Below are positions 30,477-39,642 of a stretch of DNA of 40,869 nt, in pieces. A program made the position numbers and the translations under genes. The stretch covers positions 1-40,869 of the forward strand of contig JADJFK010000029.1 in assembly GCA_016708585.1 (NCBI GenBank). Reading direction: 5' to 3'. The DNA comes from Sulfuritalea sp. Its GTDB lineage: Bacteria > Pseudomonadota > Gammaproteobacteria > Burkholderiales > Rhodocyclaceae. The notes beneath the pieces were generated by a model that did no database searches, was not told the origin of the DNA, and saw nothing but the letters and a program-made list of their open reading frames with translations. How positions within the stretch are numbered: the first letter of the stretch is position 1; each line of letters starts with the position of its first letter.

Positions 30477-30854
30477 TTGCCATTACTTATCGTACCAAAT
30501 AATATTTTAATTGTAAAACAATATAAATACCACTTAAGATCTCTAAGGCGAGAATTAGTACGCACAAGATATATTTTTCACAAAAAATTCATAAGTAAAC
30601 AAAGTAACAAACCTTTGATGTTTGTAAGGGCCCCAAAACATTTTAAATCAGGTAAACAACATATCTTTTTCTTTAATGGGATTTTTTTAAAAAAATTAAA
30701 ATTAAACTCTTCTTTAAGTTATAAATGGGTGTTTAAGGATAATAATAAGCACCTATTTGATCATCTGCGATCTAATATTTGTGAGATAAGAGACCCAGGT
30801 ATTACTCTGAATAGACTTAGTTTTATTTGCGATGTTAAATTTAAATATGAATAG
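30477..30854 (+). CDS. Basic ribosomal protein, probably uS10 (Rps10)
   Basis: 125 residues from TTG 30477 (context TAGACGTTG, straight after the rpl16 stop) to TAG 30854. The N-terminus has the basic VKQYKYHLRSLRRELVR; mid-chain FVRAPKHFKSGKQHIFFFNG matches the uS10 motif L-R-S-P-H-x-D-K-K-S-R-E-Q-F-E-x-R-T in spacing and charge. The final third is unfamiliar. uS10 lies in the small-subunit head. The call rests on one motif; another ciliate ribosomal protein is possible. Confidence 0.5.
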   Translation: MPLLIVPNNILIVKQYKYHLRSLRRELVRTRYIFHKKFISKQSNKPLMFVRAPKHFKSGKQHIFFFNGIFLKKLKLNSSLSYKWVFKDNNKHLFDHLRSNICEIRDPGITLNRLSFICDVKFKYE

Positions 30855-30856
30855 TT

Positions 30857-31219
30857 ATGGTTGGTAGTTTATTTATACAGTTAATTGCAAATGCGTTTAT
30901 TTTTACCTTTATTTTTTGAATTTTAACTTTTGTAGCTAAATATACATACTCAAATAAATTTTATAATTATAAGCTAAATTTTTATGAATGTGGTTTTAAA
31001 AATTTTAGTAAAAAAAAAGTTAGTTATGAATTAAACTTTGTTTTATTTTTATTATTTCTTTTAATTTATGATGGGGAGTTTTTAGTTCTTATCCCTATGT
31101 CATTAAACCCCACAGTCTTATCTTGAGAAGTAGCAGGTGCTGTTTTATTTTTTTTTTTATGATTAATCATAACTTTATTGTTTGATTATTCAGGGAAAAC
31201 TTTAGAATGACAAGTTTAA
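30857..31219 (+). CDS. nad3: NADH dehydrogenase subunit 3
   Basis: 120 residues, the normal length, with three helices. The first loop has the diagnostic NFYECGFKNFSKK, including the Cys that is exposed in the deactive state of complex I. The second helix carries the acidic pair as LLIYDGEFLVLIP, in place of the usual FDLEV. ATG 30857 (ATGGTTGGT) is 2 nt after the previous stop; TAA at 31217-31219. Trp residues are TGA. Confidence 0.95.
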
Positions 31220-31222
31220 TGG

Positions 31223-31399
31223 TTGTGCTCCACAAGTTTTTTAACACTCTCAAATCCACAGAAATTTAGAGATTGAAATTTTTCTTCTATTTTTTTTGTA
31301 TACTTATATTTCTATATTCAGTTATTATCTTTTGGTAAATTTATTTATTTCTCTTATATTTATCATTTTTCATATAAGAAAAGTACACTTTTTTTGTAA
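31223..31399 (+). CDS. orf58, short membrane ORF between nad3 and nad2_a
   Basis: 58 codons from TTG 31223 to TAA 31399, in frame with nad3 after its stop. A short polar N-terminus (STSFLTLSNPQKF) is followed by hydrophobic aromatic sequence (SSIFFVYLYFYIQLL) and a Lys-containing end (SYKKSTLFL). It fills the gap and ends 5 nt before nad2_a. No family recognised; the polar-helix-basic layout is like small ATP synthase subunits such as Atp8, which is speculation. Confidence 0.4.
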
Positions 31400-31404
31400 T
31401 TATT

Positions 31405-32388
31405 ATGGTTGGTAGTTTCTTACTTTTATGAATAACTATGAGTTTTTTTGTTTTTGTGTTCACTTCTACTTACGCTTTAAAATTTTTTTTAATTTGATTT
31501 AAAAATACTAGACATTTTGAGTTACTTACCGAGGTGAACAGAAGTTTTCTACTAAATATGCGTCATCAAGTAAAACAAAGTTATTTCTTGCAATTTTTAC
31601 TAATTTTATTTTTTAAATGAGCTGGGAAACTGTATATCCCTGGACTTTTTTTAATACTTATATATTTAGTATTATTTTTAATTTTTAGTAGATTTTTATT
31701 AACTCTTTTTTCAAGAGTTTTACTAGATTTAAAAGAATTACAACAACTTTGAAATTTATCAATACTTTTGTTCATAACAGTTTCTTGTTTTTTATTTGTA
31801 AATAATTTTTTAGTTTTAGTATTTGTTTTAGAGCTTTTAGGAATTGTTTACTATTTTTTTTTTTTAACACAAATCTCGTCTCTAAGCGATACCTTTTTAA
31901 AATATAGAAATTTACTAAGTCTGTATTTATGAAATTCCTTTCTTGTTTTGTGTTTACTAGCAATAATAAACTTTTCATTTGTTTATTTTTCTGGTACTTT
32001 AGATTTTTCCGAGTTACAATACGTTAACAACACTAACTTTGTATTGTGACAAGTTGTTCTAATAAGCATTTTGTGAAAATCTGGTGCGCCTGGGTTTCAT
32101 TTCTTTAAAATTGAGTTATATCGTTATATCTCTAAATATTTAGTATTTATCTTTTCTGCCTATACATTGTATTTTAACTACTTTATACTAATGTTTGTTT
32201 TATTTTCTTTTTATCCAACTTTAGTAACCAATAACCATTTAATGGTAATTTACTTGTTATTTGTTAATACTTTATTATTAGTGAGGGCAAATAACGGTGG
32301 CTCCGTTTATAATTTTTTTGCGTATAGCTCGGTTAATACATGAGCTAGTATAGCACTGTTTGGTTTAATTAATTGCTACGATTTTTAA
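31405..32388 (+). CDS. nad2_a: NADH dehydrogenase subunit 2, first part (nad2_a)
   Basis: 327 residues. VFVLELLGIVYYFFF corresponds to the L-E-L-x-S-L-x-x-Y helix with the conserved Glu, and WQVVLISILWKSGAPGFHFF then KIELY to the F-K-I-G-x-x-P-F-H-x-W-x-x-D-x-Y segment with the key Lys. The end YSSVNTWASIALFGL matches the Y-S-S-I-x-x-x-G helix. Nad2 should continue with further helices; these are encoded separately at 34374-34892 (nad2_b), five genes downstream on the same strand. ATG 31405 in the context ATGGTTGGTAGTTT, almost identical to the nad3 start. Confidence 0.85.
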
Positions 32389-33008
32389 ATATTAGTAAAT
32401 ATTACTACACTATAGAACCTTTGCTTTATCTCAGAAAATCTGTTAGTCTAAAAATATGTTATCGTGATCGCTTAAGTTTTTTAAAATTTAAAAACTCGTT
32501 GACACAATCCTTAGCTAATAGATTAGTTTATCGCTCAAATTTTCAACGAAGTTACAAAGATCTTAGACGTTGTTATGTTAATATACTAAGAGCAAATTTT
32601 TCAAAAAATGTATCAGAAAAACATTTACCTTATGTTTTTTCAAATTTAGATAACAGTGTATTTTTTAATTTAATCACCAACACTAAATCAAGTTCAGAGT
32701 TGGATTACACCATGCTGTGAAAGGGATCTCAGATAAACGCAATGTTTAACTTAGCTACTAAAATAACGAAAAAAAAAAAAAAAAAAATTTATACACATCG
32801 GACTTTTTACATTAAACCAGAGAGACGTATACTATTTGTTTGAAAGTGATGATCAGTTTTTATGCACTCCCTGCCTGTCAAAGGGGTTAGCCGAAAGCAT
32901 TCTTTAATTACAGGTTTGGAAAACTTTTTAGTGGCAAAGAGTGAGTCACACGTTATCACTAAATTTAAATACAAAATCTATAAACTATACATGCTTAGAA
33001 TCATTTAA
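32373..33008 (+). CDS. rps7: Ribosomal protein uS7 (Rps7), divergent
   Basis: 211 residues from TTG 32373, overlapping nad2_a by 16 nt, to TAA 33008. The C-terminal half carries THRTFYIKPERRILFVWKWW, matching the uS7 signature (V-x-P-x-R-R-x-x-x-A-x-R-W-L), followed by VSRKHSLITGLENFLVAKSE, matching the A-x-E-L-x-D-A helix. The N-terminal half has the basic RLVYRSNFQRSYKDLRRC. An uninterrupted run of 19 A (32769-32787) encodes six Lys and part of an Ile codon; the frame is only right if the run length is right. uS7 organises the small-subunit head. Confidence 0.65.
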
Positions 33009-33009
33009 C

Positions 33010-33240
33010 ATGATTTTAATTGTTTTAGCTAAAATGTTAGTTGTCGCAGGTTCTATGATTACATTAGCAGGTGCTGCTATCGGAACTGGTATTGTATTTG
33101 CTGGTTATTTATCAGGTGCTGCTAGAAACCCTGAAGAAGCAGAAAACTTATTTAACTCAACATTAATGGGTTTTGCTTTAATTGAAACTTTCGTATTTAT
33201 GTCATTTTTAATTGCTGGTACTGTATATTTTTTTGTTTAA
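33010..33240 (+). CDS. atp9: ATP synthase subunit c (Atp9)
   Basis: 76 residues, the family length, if ATG 33010 (one base after the rps7 stop) is used. The frame is open back to GTG 32941, but that would overlap rps7 by 68 nt and add an atypical leader. Two helices: the glycine-rich first (LAGAAIGTGIVFAGYLSGAA), the polar loop ARNPEEAEN, and the second with the proton-binding Glu in FALIETFVFM. Codons are less T-rich than in neighbouring genes, as expected for a highly conserved protein. Confidence 0.97.
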   Translation: MILIVLAKMLVVAGSMITLAGAAIGTGIVFAGYLSGAARNPEEAENLFNSTLMGFALIETFVFMSFLIAGTVYFFV

Positions 33241-33259
33241 TAAACAAAAAAATTAGCGT

Positions 33260-33433
33260 ATGAGTTTAATTGTAAAAACTGTTTTTATTGTTGTTTTAGC
33301 GGTTGTTATACGAGGTGTTTTCCCTAGATTTAGATTAGATCAAGTTGAAGCAAAACACTGAAAATTATTTGTTTTTTTATATTTAGCTTTAATATTAGAA
33401 TTATTAGTAAGTTTTTATATCCTCGTATGATAG
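33260..33433 (+). CDS. nad1_b: NADH dehydrogenase subunit 1, C-terminal part (nad1_b)
   Basis: 57 residues, ATG 33260 to TAG 33433. VIRGVFPRFRLDQVEAKHWK then LFVFLYLALILEL matches the final segment of Nad1 (R-A-x-F-P-R-x-R-Y-D-Q-L-M-x-x-x-W-K-x-x-L-P). It is exactly the part missing from nad1_a on the minus strand (5289-6185). The last G of the stop is the first base of trnF. Tetrahymena has the same two-piece nad1. Confidence 0.9.
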
Positions 33434-33504
33434 CTAATATAGCTCAGCGGTAGAGCACCAGACTGAAAATCTGGGGGTCAGAGGTTCAATTCCTTTTATT
33501 GGCA
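33433..33504 (+). tRNA. trnF(gaa): tRNA-Phe (anticodon GAA)
   Basis: Acceptor GCTAATA pairs with TATTGGC (one G-U); D-arm GCTC-AGCGGTA-GAGC; anticodon stem CCAGA/TCTGG with loop CTGAAAA, anticodon GAA; T-loop TTCAATT; discriminator A. It overlaps the nad1_b stop by one base, so one transcript cannot give both full ends without repair or a shared cut. Confidence 0.95.
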
Positions 33505-33546
33505 GTGTTTTGAAAAAATTATTTAGCTATCGTTTTTAAAAATAAA

Positions 33547-34368
33547 GTGGAAAATAAGCAAATTATATTAAATAATTGTAATTATATTATCCCTAAATAT
33601 AACTCGAAAACTGAATCAACCTTAGTTTTTATAAATTTCTTTATTTCTTACTTTTATTCACAGTTTTACTTATTTAATAACTATTTTTGTACCCTTAAAA
33701 ATCATCAACATTATGCAATCGTTACATCCCAAAGTAACATTTTAGATAATCCCGTTAATTTATTAATTTCTACCACGTTTTCTAATATTTTTCTTATGTC
33801 TTTTTTAAAATTTAATAGTAAATTTAGTAAAGTAAGGCCAGGCTGATATCTAGAAAATTATATGCGTTTAATTTCTTATGAATACCTCGGTTTTTACACA
33901 AATTGGTGCTTTATTGATTTATGTAATCCCTCAACAAACCCCAAGCATATGTTAATATTTAGAAAAATAGTAAAGTCCAAACGTTTTAAATTTTTACAAT
34001 TAAAAAACAAACAATTTTATAATATTTTTCTTCAGCTTACTTATTTAAAAGACACCCAGTTACTTATTGAGTTATTTCAGCAACATTTAAGAAAAGCAGA
34101 AATAACGAGACATAAATCTTATTTTTATAAAATTCGAGATTTTCTAACTTTATGGTTTCATTTGTGTTCAAAAAAAGATATAGTTAAGGGTTACAGCCTC
34201 TACTTCAAGGGTAAACTGGGGAAGAAGGGTAGTGTTAGGAAAAAAAAAATTTTTTTTAAAGCTGGGCGTATTAGTTTTACAAATAAAAATTTATGTGTTT
34301 CTTACAGATCGTATAGTATGGGCACCATCACAGGTGTAGTTGGCGCTAATATAGCAATTTTTTATTAA
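33547..34368 (+). CDS. rps3_b: Ribosomal protein uS3, C-terminal part (rps3_b)
   Basis: 273 residues from GTG 33547 to TAA 34368. The last 75 residues match the uS3 C-terminal domain: SLYFKGKLGKKGSVRKKKIF, then FKAGRISF and TGVVGANIAIFY, corresponding to I-x-I-x-G-R-L-x-G-x-x-x-A-R...E-G-x-I-P...Y-G-x-x-G-I-K-V-W-I. The first 200 residues have no clear match; in ciliates such spacer segments are common. The MGQ start and first KH part are not here; they are in rps3_a at 4848-5279. Confidence 0.75.
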
Positions 34369-34373
34369 CGTAT

Positions 34374-34892
34374 ATGTTTACTTTGATTTTTTTGTATACA
34401 GCATGATATTTACTAACAATGATTTGTATTTATTATTATTTTTTTATTTTTCAATTAACTGATATCAGCACAAAACTGTCATTTTCTCGATTTTGAGGTC
34501 TTTTAACCCACTATCACTCATTAGGGTGAATTTTTAAATTTTTTATTTTACAAATAAGCGGTTTACCTCCTTTTTTTTTCTTTTTTTTAAAATTTGTTTT
34601 ACTAGAACAAGTTATGGTTAAAGCATCATATTTGCTATTTTTTTTAATATTCGCAAACTTTTTATTAGGTATGTTTTTTTACTTAAAAATTTTTTCAGCG
34701 GCAGACTATTCTTTATCGGACGAAAGTTTAAAGGAGATTGCTACTAGACCTCTTATCGGAAATAGAAATTATTACTATTTTACTAGAGTATACTATTTTA
34801 CATTTTTTAGTATTTTTGTTCTTTTTTTTAGTTTTTTTACGGTTATTTTTATTGGAGATTTAAGCGGAATCTTTGTTGATTTTTTAGTTTAA
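34374..34892 (+). CDS. nad2_b: NADH dehydrogenase subunit 2, second part (nad2_b)
   Basis: 172 residues, ATG 34374 to TAA 34892. FFILQISGLPPFFFFFLKFV matches the Nad2/Nad4/Nad5-type segment F-S-x-A-G-I-P-P-x-x-G-F-x-x-K-x-x-x-L, and FLLGMFFYLKIFSAAD matches the following helix ending in Y-L-R. This is the part that nad2_a lacks. It is preceded by TWYLLTMICIYYY-type helices (TGA Trp) and followed by one more. The same two-piece nad2 has been annotated in other spirotrich ciliates, as far as I recall. Confidence 0.8.
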
Positions 34893-34901
34893 CTGTAGAC
34901 G

Positions 34902-35318
34902 TTGGCAACTTTAAATCAAAGAGCTAGATGAATTAATAATGTTTACTATTACAAATGAAATAGGCCAAAACTAGCTATGTCTCCACAACGAAAAGGAGTT
35001 GTTATGCGCCTTAGGATTTGCACCCCTCGAAAACCAAATTCAGCGCGTAGGCCCGTTGTTAAAGCACGTCTTTCGTCAAAAAAAAGAGTACTGGCTCATA
35101 TTCCTGGATCAGGCCATAATCTACGTCGTCACTCTAAGGTATTAATTTGTGGGGTTGGGGCTAGAGATTTGCCAGTAGTTAATTACTCATGTTTACGAGG
35201 AGTATACGACTTTTCTCCTCTATTCACAAAAAAAAAAAGACGTTCGATTTATGGTGTTAAAAGACCTTCCGATATGAAAACACATATCCGTAGACGTTTT
35301 AGAAAACTTAGTGAATAG
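34902..35318 (+). CDS. rps12: Ribosomal protein uS12 (Rps12)
   Basis: 138 residues. TTG 34902 is fixed by homology: it gives M-ATLNQ, equal to the bacterial M-x-T-I-N-Q start. Then SPQRKGVVMRLRICTPRKPN, SARRPVVKARLSSKK, HIPGSGHNLRRHSKVLI, ARDLPVVNYSCLRGVYD and IYGVKRPS follow, all family hallmarks; the PKKPNSALRK decoding-site loop is present as PRKPNSARRP. The context TAGACGTTG resembles the two starts at 30048 and 30477. Confidence 0.97.
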
Positions 35319-35330
35319 TATATACTTTAT

Positions 35331-35804
35331 ATGTCCCAGTTAGGAATATTAAAGAGTAAAGTTTTTTCTCTTATAAACTGAGCTCGCCATGGATCTTTCT
35401 ACCCGCTAACTTTTGGATTAGCGTGTTGCGCTGTTGAGATGATGCACGCAGCTGTTAGTAGATATGACTTCGATCGTTTTGGGATTTTTTTTCGAGCATC
35501 ACCAAGACATTCAGATCTTATAATAGTTGCTGGAACATTGACTTATAAGATGGCCCCTGGTTTAAGAAGAATTTATGAACAAGTTAGTGGGCCTAAATGA
35601 GTCTTATCTATGGGAAGTTGTGCTAACGGTGGTGGTTATTACCACCATACTCATTCAGTAGTTAAGGGATGTAATAAAATAATCCCAGTGGACATATACG
35701 TACCGGGATGCCCACCTACTGCTGAAGCTTTATTTTTTGGGGTTCTAAACTTACAAAAAATAATACTTAAGGACTTTATTTGTTTTGACCATACGATGAT
35801 TTAA
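35331..35804 (+). CDS. nad10: NADH dehydrogenase subunit 10 (NuoB/PSST)
   Basis: 157 residues from ATG 35331. This is the complex I subunit that holds cluster N2. All four ligand cysteines are seen: the tandem pair in LACCAVEMMHAA, one in MGSCANGGGYY, and one in PGCPPTAEALFFG. WARHGSFYPLTFGLACC and RYDFDRFG complete the signature. A protein of this length has no extra N-terminal extension. It starts 12 nt after rps12. Confidence 0.97.
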
Positions 35805-35906
35805 AATTTAGAGAAAGACACTGACACTCATATGTTTTAAGAAGAAAACATTTTAGACTTACTAAAACACGACAAAGGGGTTATACGAAAAAAAAAATAT
35901 AAAAAT

Positions 35907-36683
35907 ATGGTACCAGTAAAGTCAAAAAACATTTCACCCGTTAAAAAATGACAAACCCTTATTTCTTATCCAAAGTGATCTAGATCAAATAATTTTAGAT
36001 TCTTTTATAAAGTAAAAACCTTTCGAAAAAAAACTTTATCAGGGCGTATTAATATTAGGGGGCTAAAATTTTTTAAAAAAACGTATCTATTTGATATTTT
36101 AAAGATAAAACCAACATTAAGATCTCTTGTTGTTTTTAATTTCGGTTATAGGAAGTTTCCTTTAAAGGAGTTTGTTGTTTGTAAAACAATTTATGGCGAA
36201 CAAAAAATTTTACCAAGCAATGACTATATTAAACCCGGTTTTGTTTTTTATAATCTGTCAACCCTGCTGAAAGGGGATACCAATTTATTTGGTCAATATA
36301 TCCCTATTTCAATATTACCGATAAATACGATTATTAGCTCAGTTTTTAATAAATATAATCAGTATATGACTTATGCTCTTAGTTCAGGTTGCATAGCAAA
36401 AAAAAGAAAAAATTTTAAAAAATCAAAATTAACATACGTAGAGTTGCCCTCTACAAAAAGAATTTTATTATCTACAGAGACTTTTTGTTTGTTTGGACCT
36501 ACCCAAAATCTATATATGAATCGTGTCGTTACAGGAGGTTATGGTGTGTTATTAAATGTTAAAAAAAAAATATCAGTTCGTGGTGTAGCTATGAATCCTG
36601 TCGATCATCCTAACGGAGGGCGTACCAAAGCAAAACAACCTGAACTTAGCCCATGGGGGTGAATTGCTAAACGTTGTAAATAA
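35907..36683 (+). CDS. rpl2: Ribosomal protein uL2 (Rpl2)
   Basis: 258 residues from ATG 35907 to TAA 36683. The frame is open back to 35841, with ATT 35850 as an alternative start. The N-terminal half has the TFRKKTLSGRINIRG start of the OB fold, the middle ILPINTIISSVFNKYNQYMT, and the C-terminus VRGVAMNPVDHPNGGRTKA, the catalytic-site loop with the conserved His (G-V-A-M-N-P-V-D-H-P-H-G-G). It is followed directly by rps13 (one base between TAA and GTG). Confidence 0.95.
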
Positions 36684-36684
36684 T

Positions 36685-37410
36685 GTGGTTCAAATAAAAT
36701 ATTTATTTTCTTTTAAAAAATCATTAAAGCAATCCACAGATCGTTTTGTACTTAGCTCTTTTTGTGAAACAACATCTCTGCTAAATTTTAATAAATTAAT
36801 TAATAAATACGTTTGAATGGAAATTTTTTTTTTTTCTATTTTTTATTTAGTTAAAGAAACAAGGGAATTGGTTAACTGTTTACTAAAAGACATGATTCAT
36901 TTAGTTTGTATGTGAAGACAAATACGAGGATACCCACAAGGAGGTAATACTACACATACGAATTCAAATACAAGTAAAAAAAATAAACTTTTATTGAATT
37001 TTAGGGTTCAACAATATTTTAAAATGTTTGGTCAAAAAAGTAGAAATATTTATCCTACTTTAGTTAAAGCGGAGTATAACAATAGGCTGTGACACTATAA
37101 CTGACATCATGAATGACATCAGGCCTCAATTTTTGCAAAAAGAATGGCGTATGCGGGGAATAAGGCTGGTTTTTTTAATCCCGTTTTATTAGCGGGAAAT
37201 CAAACCAATGGTTACAAACGCTTTGGTAAAGCTTCAAAAATAGGTAAAGCTAAAAAATTGGTTAAACTATACACTTTAGGGGTACCTCTCTTATTTGCTC
37301 GTTTCGTTTATTGATCTCGCACACCTAGGGGTTTTCCAAAAATTCAGTTAAAAGACGAAGTTAATAAAAGATTAGGGAAAAAACTGCGAAGACGCGATTA
37401 TCGAAAGTAA
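36685..37410 (+). CDS. rps13: Ribosomal protein uS13 (Rps13), ciliate long form
   Basis: 241 residues, twice the bacterial length. WRQIRGYPQGGNTTHTNSNT then SKKNK matches the uS13 tail R-x-x-x-G-L-P-V-x-G-Q-R-T-x-T-N-A-x-T-x-K. A long ciliate-specific extension follows (IYPTLVKAEYNNRLW, NPVLLAGNQTNGYKRFGKAS, KIGKAKKLVKLYTLGVPLLF), which I recall from Tetrahymena and Paramecium Rps13. GTG 36685 begins with GTGGTTCAA, the same start as rps4 and nearly that of rpl6. Trp residues are mostly TGA. Confidence 0.85.
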
Positions 37411-37420
37411 TTTTTTTTTA

Positions 37421-38674
37421 ATGAATCGTAGTTTATTTCAACACTGAAATCAAATAAAAAAAAAAAATACTAAAAAAAGATCAGTCATAATAAATTTTGG
37501 ACCACAACACCCTGCTGCTCATGGCGTTTTACGTTTAATATTACAACTTAATAGTGAAGTTGTTCAACGTTTAGACATACATATCGGATTACTACATCGT
37601 GGTACTGAAAGGTTAATAACTACTAAACACTACCTTAAGGGTTTACCATATTTTGATAGGCTAGATTACGTTTCTATGATGTCACAAGAACATGCTTACT
37701 GCTTAGCAATTGAGCGTTTACTCGGTTATACTCACATTACACCCGCTGTTTCATTAATTCGAATTTTATTTGACGAGATTACACGTGTTTTAAATCATAT
37801 GCTTGCCGTGGCTTGCCATGCATTAGATATTGGTCAGATGTCAGCGATTTTTTGAGCTTTTGAAGAAAGAGAAAAATTAATGGAATTTTATGAGCGTGTT
37901 AGTGGAGCTAGAATTCATGCAGCGTATCATAAACCTGTCAATGAGTTTTCTCCATGCTTGGATAAACAACTTTTAAGTGATATTTTATTTTTTGTTAAAG
38001 ACTGTTATGTAACATTAAACGAAATGCATAATGTATTAACATATAATAGAATTTGAAAACAAAGATTAGTAAATATTGGGGTATTAACCTATGAAGATTG
38101 CAGAAATTTTAATTTAACGGGAGTTATGAGTAGATCTGTGGGGATTAAAAGAGATTTACGATTATCAAAAAAAAATGCGTACGCTCTCTATAATAATATT
38201 GAATTTAAATCTTATTGCGGTAATCAAGGGGATTCATATGATAGATTTTTAATACGAATGATGGAAATGGGGGAAAGCTTAAATATAATAAATAAAGTTA
38301 GTACTACACTATTAACTAATTTTACTAATAATAAAGACTTTTTATACTCTACAATTTTTAGCAATAAACTTTTTTACGACACTAAACATAAGCCATACAC
38401 GTCTATGGAAGATTTAATCAGTCACTTTATTAATTGACACAGTGGTTTTTCTATAAAAAAAAATAGTGTTGCAGCATATATTGAATCACCGAAGGGGGAA
38501 TTTGGTGTTATACTTTTAAGTGATAATAGCTCAACTCCAAGCAGATGTAAAATAAGATCTCCTAGTTATTTTAACTTACAAGCTTTACCTAAACTAGCAA
38601 AAGGCCATTATTTAAGTGACTTAGCTGCATTAATAGGTACGATAGATATTGTTTTTGGTGAGGTTGATAGGTAA
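37421..38674 (+). CDS. nad7: NADH dehydrogenase subunit 7 (NuoD)
   Basis: 417 residues, ATG 37421 to TAA 38674; matrix-arm subunit forming the quinone site of complex I. FGPQHPAAHGVLRLILQLN, HIGLLHRGTERLI, YFDRLDYVSMMSQEHAYCLA, EITRVLNHMLAVACHALDIG and ESPKGEFGVILLSD are all conserved. The segment after TGVMSRSVGIKRDLRL is somewhat enlarged around 38290-38400. The 3' end overlaps rps19 by 26 nt. Confidence 0.98.
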
Positions 38675-38957
38675 CAGTTTATTGGCTCGATCTAAATACA
38701 AACATTTTTTTTTAACTTACGATGATATGTATTTCTTTTATAATAATACAGTTTTAGAAAATAAAACATATCAAGTTGCTAGTGATAGAGAGAAAACAAT
38801 TAATAATTTAACTTGTAACTCTTGGTTTTCTATTCACGGTGGTAAAAATAATTTAATGTTTTACAAAAGCTCAGAATATAGTATCGGTAGAAAACTGGGG
38901 ATGTTCTGCAAAACTAGAAAACCCTTTTTTTTTAGATCAAAAAAAAAAAAAAAATAA
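38649..38957 (+). CDS. rps19: Ribosomal protein uS19 (Rps19)
   Basis: 102 residues. The end IHGGKNNLMFYKSSEYSIGR then KLGMFCKTRKPF matches the uS19 signature V-x-N-G-K-x-F-x-x-V-x-I-x-x-x-M-V-G-H-K-L-G-E-F-x-x-T-R, followed by a poly-Lys tail (FRSKKKKK). The N-terminus has ARSKYKHFF, as in x-R-S-x-K-K-G-P-F. A 13-A run just before the stop sets the frame at the C-terminus. The start is TTG 38649 inside nad7. Confidence 0.83.
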   Translation: MFLVRLIGNSLLARSKYKHFFLTYDDMYFFYNNTVLENKTYQVASDREKTINNLTCNSWFSIHGGKNNLMFYKSSEYSIGRKLGMFCKTRKPFFFRSKKKKK

Positions 38958-39004
38958 TTTTTTTTTAGTTAATTTTTTTAGTTAATTTTTTTTTATCAGT
39001 AATA

Positions 39005-39613
39005 ATGATTTTGAACGCTATCGTTATAAGTTTAATTTCCGCCCTTGTGTTGTTTGTTATTTGACTAATTGTCACGGATAATTATCACTATTTGTGAGAA
39101 CCTTTCAAATGACAAATGTATAAACTTTATTTAAAAATTAGATTTATACCTTATATGCTTGGAGTAAACACAAGAGTTTATGGTATTGTTGTGTTTAAAG
39201 TTTGGGCTTGACTATTACTATTAACAAAACTCATTACAAAATTTTATACTATAAGTAGTCTCTCTAGATTTTATTTTCTAAATATTTTTGCGGAATTTAT
39301 TAATTACACTTTTATTATTTACACATTCATATTAGATAATTTTTTAGATGAACTTATTGTAAAAGAAACATTTCTAGAGGACCGCGCTTTGCTATGACTT
39401 GAGTGGTTGGATATACTAAATACATGAGCTTTGTGGTTTAGTCATTTCCCCTACGTATCTTTTAAGGAGAGCTTTGATTTTGAACACTTAGCTAAACATT
39501 TTTTTTTATTTACATTTTTTTACCCGTATACTGAATTGAGATTTATTTATTTTAAAATAATAGTCTTCTTAAGATTAGTGGCTCTGAGTAGACGCCGAAA
39601 GGTTTTTATTTAG
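39005..39613 (+). CDS. orf202, unknown membrane protein at the right end
   Basis: 202 residues, ATG 39005 to TAG 39613, the last gene of ordinary composition before the subtelomeric segment. One N-terminal hydrophobic helix (AIVISLISALVLFVIWLIV) is followed by a basic loop, a second hydrophobic stretch (VFKVWAWLLLL), and an acidic, Trp-rich part (FLEDRALLWLEWLDILN, SHFPYVSFKESF). Trp residues are encoded by TGA and TGG. It looks like a ciliate-specific Ymf respiratory subunit, but I cannot name it. It is preceded by a T-rich spacer with the direct repeat TTTTTTTAGTTAA (38958-38990). Confidence 0.65.
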
Positions 39614-39623
39614 TCAGCTTTTT

Positions 39624-39642
39624 TGATTTTATTTTGGTAAGG
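39624..39642 (+). repeat. Isolated internal telomere unit
   Basis: TGATTTTATTTTGGTAAGG is identical to 19 of the 23 bases of the terminal repeat, in the same orientation as the right telomere array that starts about 870 bp further on. It lies 10 bp after the orf202 stop and marks a sharp change in composition. It looks like the scar of an earlier chromosome end. Confidence 0.88.

Noticed and set aside
31581..31978. Minus-strand Lys-rich ORFs opposite nad2_a
   Set aside because: They mirror hydrophobic nad2 helices; Phe/Leu codons read backwards give Lys/Asn-rich frames.
33010..33240. Longer atp9 beginning at GTG 32941
   Set aside because: It would add 23 residues without family support and overlap rps7 by 68 nt; ATG 33010 gives the standard length.
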